Positions 56,620 through 64,000 of a stretch of 64,000 nucleotides of DNA are shown here, piece after piece; within the stretch, counting starts at the first letter, position 1, and each line of letters starts with the position of its first letter. The translations under genes were made by a program, and so were the position numbers. Source of the stretch: Marinobacter lutaoensis. Its GTDB lineage: Bacteria > Pseudomonadota > Gammaproteobacteria > Pseudomonadales > Oleiphilaceae. The DNA lies in NCBI RefSeq assembly GCF_001981305.1, contig NZ_MSCW01000007.1:558001-622000 (forward strand). Reading direction: 5' to 3'. The notes under the pieces were generated by a model. That model was given only the letters and a program-made list of their open reading frames with translations, had not been told where the DNA came from and made no database searches.

Positions 56620-57927
56620 TTACAGCAACTTGAAGAAGACCTTCGAATTTCTCTGGGTGTTATAGGACGCCAGCTTGGGCCCGGGCAGGGACTGCACGCT
56701 GGTGGGCTGGAACCCCCGCTCGCGGAACCAGTGCTCGGTCTGGGTGGTCAGCACGAACAGCTTGTGGATCCCCAGGCCCCGGGCCAGTTTCTCGATCCGG
56801 GCCAGGAGCTCATCACCCCGGCCAGCCCGGCGGTAGGCCGGATCCACGGCGAAACAGGACAGCTCCCCCGCGCCCTCCTCCGGGTAGTGATAGAGCGCGG
56901 CACAGCCGACGATGGTGCCATCCCGCTCGGCCACCACGAACCGGTCGATTTCCGTCTCCAGCATTTCCCGGGAACGACGCACCAGAATGCCTTGTTCCTC
57001 CAGCGGCTGGATCAATTCCAGGATACCGCCGATATCCTCCACCCGGGCCTGGCGGATCTGCTCGTAGTTGTCGCTGCTGACCAGCGTGCCGGAACCGTCC
57101 CGGGTGAACAGTTCACTCAGCAGCGCGCCATCCTCGATGTAGCTGATGATGTGGGCCCGGCGCACCCCCTTGATGCAGGCGTCGCAGGCCGCCTTGAGCA
57201 AGTCCGCGTCGTGGCCGGTCACCACGCCGGCGGCGAGCCGTTCCGAGGCCTGACGGGTGGTGAGTTCGCGGATCAGGGAGCCGTCCGCCTCCAGCACCCC
57301 CTGGTCGTCGATGAACACGATCAGTTTCTCGGCCTTGAGCGCCATCGCCACCTGGCTGCCCACGTCCTCGTAGGACAGGTTGAAGGCGTCCCCGGTCGGT
57401 GAGTAGCCCATCGGGGGCAGCAGCACGATGTGGCCCAGTTCCAACAGCCGACCGATGCCCTCGGCGTCGACCCGGCGGACCTTGCCGGTATGACCGAAGT
57501 CGATGCCATCGAGCACGCCGACTGGCCGCGCCGCCACATAGTTGCCGCTGCTGACCCGAATCCTGGCGTTGTGCATCGGCGAGTTGACCAGCCCCATGGA
57601 CAGCTGGCTTTCCAGGTAGGCGCGCAGGCCGCCGATGGCTTCCATCACCAGCGGCAGGTGCGCTTCCGGCGTGATTCTCAGGCCCCGCACGAAGGTGGAC
57701 TCAACGCCGGCGCCATCCAGCCGTGCCTGGATCTGCGGACGGGCGCCAAAAGCCACCACCAGGCGAACACCGAGGCTGCTGAGCAGGGCAATGTCGTGGA
57801 TGATGTTGATGAAATTGCCATGGGCGATGGCGTCGCCGGGAATGGTCAGCACCACGGTCCGGCCCCGGTGGGTGTTGATGTAGGGAGATGAGTGCCGGAA
57901 TCCGTGCAGCCAGTCGTTCGATTTCAA
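56620..57927 (-). CDS. argA: N-acetylglutamate synthase ArgA
   Basis: The 435-residue protein has an N-terminal amino-acid-kinase-like arginine-binding domain (about 25-290; GFRHSSPYINTHRGRTVVL, LLPPMGYSPTGDAFNLSYEDV). A C-terminal GNAT acetyltransferase domain (about 300-435) carries acetyl-CoA motif YRRAGRGDELL. It acetylates glutamate as the first step of arginine synthesis and is feedback-inhibited by arginine in homologues. The start is TTG with GGAG 8-9 nt upstream, giving the usual family N-terminus. argE lies 13 nt upstream in the operon. Confidence 0.94.
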   Translation of the reverse strand: MKSNDWLHGFRHSSPYINTHRGRTVVLTIPGDAIAHGNFINIIHDIALLSSLGVRLVVAFGARPQIQARLDGAGVESTFVRGLRITPEAHLPLVMEAIGGLRAYLESQLSMGLVNSPMHNARIRVSSGNYVAARPVGVLDGIDFGHTGKVRRVDAEGIGRLLELGHIVLLPPMGYSPTGDAFNLSYEDVGSQVAMALKAEKLIVFIDDQGVLEADGSLIRELTTRQASERLAAGVVTGHDADLLKAACDACIKGVRRAHIISYIEDGALLSELFTRDGSGTLVSSDNYEQIRQARVEDIGGILELIQPLEEQGILVRRSREMLETEIDRFVVAERDGTIVGCAALYHYPEEGAGELSCFAVDPAYRRAGRGDELLARIEKLARGLGIHKLFVLTTQTEHWFRERGFQPTSVQSLPGPKLASYNTQRNSKVFFKLL

Positions 57928-57940
57928 GTCCGGTTCTCCG

Positions 57941-59109
57941 TTACAGGCAGAATTGCTCGATCAGTCCACGCAACAGGCGCACGGTGGGAGCCAGCTGCGA
58001 CAGTTCCAGGTACTCGTCCGGCTGGTGGGCCTGGTCAATGGAGCCCGGTCCCATGACCAGGGTTTCCATGCCCAGCTTCTGCAACCAGGGCGCCTCAGTG
58101 GCGAAAGCCACCGCTTCGGCGGTGTGTCCGGTCAGCCGTTCACAGGCCTGGACCAGGGCCGCGTCCGGCGGGGTTTCAAACGGCGGCACGCCGTCGAACA
58201 GGGGCTCGAACAACAGCGACAGGCCACGCCGTTCCGCCACCGGCCGCACCCGCGCCAGGATGGCCTGCCGCAGGGCCTGCATGTCCATCCCCGGCAACGG
58301 CCGCAGATCGAAATGCAGCTCGCACTGACCACAGATGCGGTTGGGATTGTCGCCACCGTGGATGCAACCGAGGTTGAGCGTCGGCACCTGAACATCGAAG
58401 TTCGGATTCCGGTACTGCTGCTGCCACCGGCTGCGCAGATCCAACAGCTCCGTCAGCGCCTCGTGCATCCCTTCCAGAGCGTTGCGGCCCAGATCAGGAT
58501 TGGAGGAATGCCCGGACAGGCCCTCGAATCGCAACCGCTCCATCATGATGCCCTTGTGCATACGGATCGGACGCAGTCCCGTGGGTTCGCCGATGATAGC
58601 ATAACGGGCCCTGGGGCGACCTGCCTCCGCCAGGGCCCGGGCCCCGTTCATGGAGGTTTCCTCGTCGGCGGTGGCAAGGATGATCAGCGGCTGCCTGAGG
58701 GGGCGGTCGACGTAGTGCCGGGCGGCTTCGATCGCCAGGGGGAAGAACCCCTTCATGTCGCAGGTACCCAGCCCGTACCAGCGACCGTCCCGTTCGGTGA
58801 GGGTAAAGGGGTCGCTGCGCCAGCGCTGCGGGTCGAACGGCACGGTATCGGTGTGCCCCGACAGCACCAGCCCCCCCGGGCCTGGCCCAGGGTGGCGACC
58901 AGATTGAACTTGCCCGGCAGGTCGGGGACCGCCAGCACCTCCACCACGAACCCGAGGGACTCCAACCACTCCGCCAGGGTCCGAACCACCGCCTCGTTGC
59001 TGTGATCCCAGTCCGGCGAGGCGCTGCTGATCGACGGCAGCGACACCAGTCGCGCCAGCATCTCCCGTAACGGCGGCAGCCCCTGCCCGCCCCGCACTCC
59101 GTGTGCCAT
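57941..59109 (-). pseudogene. argE: Acetylornithine deacetylase ArgE, frameshifted in a G7 tract
   Basis: An M20 metallopeptidase reading frame that would give about 389 residues. The N-terminal part (GLPPLREMLARLVSLPSISS, LPGKFNLVATLGQAR) is in one frame. From GGLVLSGHTDTVPFD onward the frame changes by one, at the run of seven G on the minus strand (58871-58877). One extra G restores an alignment of normal length with E. coli ArgE (GQGAGGLLLAGHTDT). Zinc ligands SGHTDT, GTCDMKGF and the TADEETS glutamates are all in the second frame. Start at 59109 after GGAGGTG. It could be a sequencing error, a true mutation or a slippage site; neighbouring arg genes look intact. Confidence 0.85.
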
Positions 59110-59139
59110 GATTCACCTCCGCGCGGGTCCGGCCCGCTT

Positions 59140-60390
59140 CTAGTGCGACCGCCCGGGACGCCCGATTTCCAGACGACTCACCGCCCGTCTCAGGATGGGA
59201 TAGACCACTTCGCCACCCGCCATCCGCCGGGCCACGCTCAGTTCCCGTTCGTCGACGGCGTCAAGCCGGCCCTCGACCACCTTGCCGGTATCCAGGGTGA
59301 CCCGGATCCGGTAACCCAGCCAGGCATCGGCATCGGCCAGAGGCTGCTCGGACCAGCCTTCCCGGTCCGGGGCTCCGGCCTCCGGTGGCGGGCTGCCAGG
59401 CCCGACCACGGCCTCCGGCGGCGACGTCGACGGCGGCAGCGCCGTCAGGTACAGGCCGGGGACCGCCCTGCCGTTGTAGCTGACCGGCCACGCGGCTCCC
59501 TCCCCGGCGTCCGCCCGCACCGGAATGCCCCACCAGGGTCGGGACGGCCACAGGCTCAGAGTCAGCTCGCCCCCCTCCAGCAACCACTGCCGGTACAGCG
59601 CCCGCAGTGGCTCGCTGGCCGCCACCCCCCGCGCCCGCAGCCCGGCCGCCAGTGCCGCGGTCACCCGATCGGCCCAGGCCTGGGGTTCAAGCCCGGTTTC
59701 ACGGGCACAGTAAGCGGTCACTCGCCGCATCAGGCCACCATCACGCAATGTCACGGTCATGGCATTGGCGGTGCTGGACAGAGTGGCGGACGGCTGGCGC
59801 ACATTCAGCCGGGCTCCGGGCCAGACCAGTTCCAGGCTGCCGACGCCGGCGGTGTTCAGCTCCGCCCGCACCCCGTCGGCGTCCTGCCGGATCAGGGCCT
59901 CGCCCGCCAAGCCAGTGATGCCCATGCGCATCAAATCGCCACTGCCGAGCTGTTGCCGGGTGTCCGGGGCACAGGGCAGCACCATCAGGGCCGGCCGGCC
60001 CTGGCCATCCTCGCCATCGGCGGTGACCCAGTTCCGCAGCAGGTTGGCATCCAGCACCAGCCCCAGGCCTTCCGCCTGCAGCGTCCACGACAGCGGCAGG
60101 TCGGCAGGATCCAGCAGTGCCCGCAGCAGCGCCAGGGGCGAGCCGGCGTCGAACACCACGCGGCCGAACGCCAGGGGTTGGGTCAGACGGAAGTCCTGCC
60201 AGTAACCGTCGCTCAGCACCAGGTGCCCGTCGAGTCCGGAACCGATACGCCCCCGGGACAGCACGCCCTGGTGCTCCAGTGCGGAGCGTGCCTCGGCCAT
60301 GCGCTGGTCCGTCAGCCACCAGACGGCGGCCTTGAAGCCGGCGAAAGCCAGCAGGAGCAGCAGAACCAGCGTTGTCAGCAGGCGTTTCAT
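59140..60390 (-). CDS. Uncharacterised membrane-anchored protein inside the arginine operon
   Basis: The 416-residue protein is not recognised. Residues 1-25 are a hydrophobic anchor or signal (KRLLTTLVLLLLLAFAGFKA). The middle (about 30-310) is beta-rich and resembles a periplasmic AsmA-like or jellyroll fold (GHLVLSDGYWQDFRLTQPL). There are two cysteines, one in PCAPDTRQ and one in AYCARETG. After a Pro-rich linker (about 325-345), the last 70 residues (YRIRVTLDTGKVVEGRLDAVDERELSV and the following) look like a small Sm/Lsm-like beta barrel. It lies between argB and argE with 21- and 30-nt gaps and a strong AAGGAG site, so it is co-transcribed with them. Function unknown. Confidence 0.7.
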   Translation of the reverse strand: MKRLLTTLVLLLLLAFAGFKAAVWWLTDQRMAEARSALEHQGVLSRGRIGSGLDGHLVLSDGYWQDFRLTQPLAFGRVVFDAGSPLALLRALLDPADLPLSWTLQAEGLGLVLDANLLRNWVTADGEDGQGRPALMVLPCAPDTRQQLGSGDLMRMGITGLAGEALIRQDADGVRAELNTAGVGSLELVWPGARLNVRQPSATLSSTANAMTVTLRDGGLMRRVTAYCARETGLEPQAWADRVTAALAAGLRARGVAASEPLRALYRQWLLEGGELTLSLWPSRPWWGIPVRADAGEGAAWPVSYNGRAVPGLYLTALPPSTSPPEAVVGPGSPPPEAGAPDREGWSEQPLADADAWLGYRIRVTLDTGKVVEGRLDAVDERELSVARRMAGGEVVYPILRRAVSRLEIGRPGRSH

Positions 60391-60411
60391 CCGGAAACTC
60401 CTTGGCAGGAC

Positions 60412-61359
<948 letters not shown>

Positions 61360-61363
61360 TCAG

Positions 61364-63976
61364 TCAGAAATTCACCACCAGATCGGGCGCCACCTTCAGC
61401 AGCTGTTCCCGGAAAATCCCCTGGATCCGCGCCAGGCTCTGCTCGGACTCCGCCTCGAACCGCAGCACCAGCACCGGTGTGGTGTTGGACGCCCGGCACA
61501 GTCCCCAGCCATCGGCGTAGTCGACCCGGACACCGTCGATGGTGCTGACGCTGGCCTCGCCAAACGCCCCTTCGTTGGCCAGGCGCTCGACGATGTCGAA
61601 CTTGCGGCTTTCCGTGACTTCGACGTTCAGTTCCGGCGTACTGATGTCCTCCGGAAAATCCCCGAACACCTCATCGGCGTGGCGATCCTCAATCCCCAGG
61701 ATCTCCAGCAGACGGGCGGCGGCGTACAGTCCGTCATCGAAGCCGTACCAGCGTTCCTGGAAGAAGATATGACCGCTCATCTCTCCCGCCAGCAGGGCGC
61801 CGGTTTCCTGCATCTTGGCCTTCATCAGCGAGTGGCCGGTCTTCCACATGATTGGCCGGCCGCCGGCCTCGGTGATGACGCTGGCCAGGCGACGGCTGCA
61901 TTTCACGTCAAACAACACATCCGCGCCGGGGTTGCGGGATACCACGTCCCGGGCAAACAACATCAGCAGCCGGTCCGGCCAAATGATCTTGCCGGAGTGG
62001 GTCACCACCCCGAGCCGGTCGCCGTCGCCGTCGAAGGCAATGCCGAGGTCGGCACCTTCCGACTGCACCCGGGCGATCAAATCCACCAGGTTCTCCGGCT
62101 TGCCCGGATCCGGATGGTGATTTGGAAAGTCGCCGTCCACCTCGCAGTACAGGGGCACCACCTCGCAGCCCAACTCCTCAATAAGCATCGGGGCCAGCTC
62201 GCCGGCGATGCCGTTACCGGCATCCACCACCACTTTCAGCGGAGCCGCCACGGCGATGTCCCCAACGATCCGATCCAGATAGGCCCGACGCACATCCTGG
62301 CTCGACTGGCGGCCCTGGCCACGGGCCAGATCGCCGTTCCGGACACGCTGGTACAGGGCCTGAATGGCGTCGCCGGACAGCGTCTCCCCCCCGAGCATGA
62401 TCTTCAGGCCGTTGTAGTTGGCCGGATTGTGACTGCCGGTCACCATCACCCCGGAGCCGGTCTCCAGCTGGTAGGTGGCGAAGTACAGCACCGGCGTCGG
62501 CACGGCGCCGACATGGATGACATCGCAGCCGGCGGCCATAACCCCACGGGCCAGGGCATCCGCCAGTTCGGGGCTGGAATGGCGGCCGTCGTAGCCCACG
62601 CACAGGCTCGAGACACCCCGCGCCAGGGCCTCCGAGCCGATGGCCCGGCCAATCACCTCGACCCCCTCAGCGGACAGGGTCTCGCCGACGATGCCGCGAA
62701 TGTCATAGGCCCGGAAAATCTCCGGCGCCAATTCAACCGCCGGCGCGGCCACCTCTTCCACCACCAGAGCCTCGTCCCCGGCCAGGGGAGCGTCGCCGCC
62801 AAACCCCAGCACATCCTCATCGCCGTCCAGCATGTCGATATCGGGCATGTCGGTGTTCTGGAACAGGGGCTCCTCCACGACCTCGGAGGCGGGTCCAGAA
62901 GCCGGTTTGGGACGGGCCGACTCCGAGGCCTTGGCCACCCGTTTCTCCACCATCTGGGCGATGCGGAACAGCACTTCACCAAGGGACCCCACCAGGTCCC
63001 AGTGCGCGCCCGGCAGGCGGGCCTTGTCGCCGGCAAACACCTTATGCGCCCACTGGATGAGTGCCGACACATCCGCGCGCAGGGAGCGCTGGGCGTTGCC
63101 CAGCAGGCCCCACACCAGGATCGCCGCAACCAGTGCCGGCAGGCCGACAAGCAGCGCCAGCCAAGTCAAACTGACCGGCGGTTCCGGCAGCCGGGCCGGC
63201 GTGTACTGCACCGACCAGTCCGGGTTCATCAGGGTGCGGGATAATGACGGCCCCGAGCCGGCACCCTGGCTGGCCACCGTGCGCGAGGTGCCAGCCACGG
63301 TCTGGATCAGCGCCAGCCGGCCACCGAGATCGGCGTCGGTCACGGTGAGCAGCGCCTGCAGCTCCTGGGTATCGAACACCACCAGCAGGCTACCCATCAC
63401 CGCCTGGCTGACCGGGTTACGCACCGCCGTCGCGATCTGGAGAAACCAGCGGTCGTCCCTGGGGAAGGCGTCCGGTAGCAGCGGCCGCCCGGTTTCCGCC
63501 CGGCGCACCAGCTCCAGGCCGGCGAAGCCAAGCAGGGGCTTGTCCGGAGCGGACCTGGGAACCTCGCGAAAGGGAAACAGATAGACCGCCTGGATACCCG
63601 GCAACGCCCGGGCCAGCTGGGCCTCGGCGGCATCCAGGGATACCGGGCTGGCCAGTGCCTCCCGCACATAGGCCTGGCTGGCGAGGCCGTCGACGCTGCG
63701 CTGAAGCCAGGTCAGGTACTGGTTCAGACGAAAGGCCGCCCCTTCCACTTGGTGACTGGCTTGGCTGCGCAGGCGCTTATCGACGGTGGGCTGGATTGCC
63801 AGGAAATACAGCAACACCACCGACACCACGCCAGCCAGGAGCACCACCAGGGCCTGGCCCAGGGCCACCGACCCCAGGCGCTTGAGCCGGCGCTCCGGGC
63901 CCTTGGCCTTGGCGGCGGCCTTGGCCGACGGCTCCGCCGAAACCTCGTCCGTTTTTTTCTTCCTACCGAGCTTCAT
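61364..63976 (-). CDS. algC: Phosphomannomutase/phosphoglucomutase AlgC with long membrane N-terminal region
   Basis: The 870-residue protein's C-terminal half (about 415-870) is the mutase: YDIRGIVGETL, catalytic Ser515 in VTGSHNPANYNG, metal loop AFDGDGDRLG and sugar-binding GEMSGH. It interconverts 6- and 1-phosphates of mannose and glucose for LPS, alginate and rhamnolipid precursors. The N-terminal half has a basic cytosolic tail, a helix at about 36-58, a roughly 220-residue region likely periplasmic, a second helix at about 270-292 and an acidic linker. Long AlgC forms are known in pseudomonads; the sensory role of the extension is inference. It heads the arginine operon. Confidence 0.92.
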   Translation of the reverse strand: MKLGRKKKTDEVSAEPSAKAAAKAKGPERRLKRLGSVALGQALVVLLAGVVSVVLLYFLAIQPTVDKRLRSQASHQVEGAAFRLNQYLTWLQRSVDGLASQAYVREALASPVSLDAAEAQLARALPGIQAVYLFPFREVPRSAPDKPLLGFAGLELVRRAETGRPLLPDAFPRDDRWFLQIATAVRNPVSQAVMGSLLVVFDTQELQALLTVTDADLGGRLALIQTVAGTSRTVASQGAGSGPSLSRTLMNPDWSVQYTPARLPEPPVSLTWLALLVGLPALVAAILVWGLLGNAQRSLRADVSALIQWAHKVFAGDKARLPGAHWDLVGSLGEVLFRIAQMVEKRVAKASESARPKPASGPASEVVEEPLFQNTDMPDIDMLDGDEDVLGFGGDAPLAGDEALVVEEVAAPAVELAPEIFRAYDIRGIVGETLSAEGVEVIGRAIGSEALARGVSSLCVGYDGRHSSPELADALARGVMAAGCDVIHVGAVPTPVLYFATYQLETGSGVMVTGSHNPANYNGLKIMLGGETLSGDAIQALYQRVRNGDLARGQGRQSSQDVRRAYLDRIVGDIAVAAPLKVVVDAGNGIAGELAPMLIEELGCEVVPLYCEVDGDFPNHHPDPGKPENLVDLIARVQSEGADLGIAFDGDGDRLGVVTHSGKIIWPDRLLMLFARDVVSRNPGADVLFDVKCSRRLASVITEAGGRPIMWKTGHSLMKAKMQETGALLAGEMSGHIFFQERWYGFDDGLYAAARLLEILGIEDRHADEVFGDFPEDISTPELNVEVTESRKFDIVERLANEGAFGEASVSTIDGVRVDYADGWGLCRASNTTPVLVLRFEAESEQSLARIQGIFREQLLKVAPDLVVNF

Positions 63977-64000
63977 AGTCCATCCCGCCGTTGTATTTTT

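Overview
The window is a GC-rich (about two-thirds G+C by eye), densely coded piece of a gammaproteobacterial chromosome. The gene content and order point to the Pseudomonas/Marinobacter side of the class. Neighbourhoods of that kind are lptD-surA-pdxA-rsmA-apaH divergent from amgK-murU-djlA, then rpe-gph-trpE-trpG-trpD-trpC, a Vfr-type crp next to osmC and speD, and algC-argB with argE-argA. The exact genus cannot be fixed from the sequence. A glycine betaine importer fits a salt-exposed organism, but that is inference. I saw no rRNA, tRNA, IS element, prophage, CRISPR array or replication origin, and no gene-free stretch longer than 300 bases.

Layout. 0-6 kb: an orphan secretin-domain protein, a membrane J-protein and a two-gene RND efflux operon closed by a strong terminator. 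6-11 kb: an AraC-family regulator, a periplasmic binding protein fused to an OmpA domain, a class I/II aminotransferase and an inositol-monophosphatase-family enzyme. 11-19.5 kb (minus strand): the envelope/cofactor cluster lptD, surA, pdxA, rsmA, apaH, DUF423, thiS, thiG, slmA, in which apaG is missing from its usual place. 19.6-29 kb: cell-wall recycling kinase and nucleotidyltransferase (amgK, murU), djlA, a DUF3530 protein, rpe, gph, and a contiguous trpEGDC operon preceded by a short unlisted leader ORF with tandem Trp codons. 29-35.7 kb: adenosylcobalamin-dependent ethanolamine ammonia-lyase (eutBC) without microcompartment genes, a membrane diguanylate cyclase, a GST, an alpha/beta hydrolase and an M14 peptidase. 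36-44 kb: a quaternary-amine ABC transporter with a perfect 12-bp hairpin after the binding-protein gene, a binding lipoprotein, a three-part META-type lipoprotein, a GST, a fatty-acid hydroxylase-like enzyme and a monoacylglycerol-lipase-like hydrolase. 44-47 kb: a molybdate cluster (short ModE-like regulator, operator palindrome, modABC). 47-57 kb: a hydrolase, crp/vfr, osmC, speD, azoreductase, pirin, PrkB-type phosphoribulokinase, and a 1250-residue PilZ/DUF1631/GGDEF/EAL protein with degenerate catalytic motifs. 57-64 kb (minus strand): an arginine-biosynthesis run algC, argB, a protein of unknown function, argE (frameshifted in a G7 tract) and argA.

How it fits together. The window is mainly core metabolism and envelope biogenesis. 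LptD and SurA act together in outer-membrane assembly. AmgK and MurU recycle MurNAc to UDP-MurNAc. TrpEGDC, ArgA/B/E, ThiS/G and PdxA make amino acids and cofactors. Vfr and two c-di-GMP-type proteins represent nucleotide second-messenger signalling. No single large undescribed system is evident. The most novel-looking items are the trp leader peptide, the binding-protein/OmpA fusion, the degenerate c-di-GMP scaffold, the uncharacterised gene inside the arginine operon, the hairpin in the betaine transporter operon and the argE frameshift.
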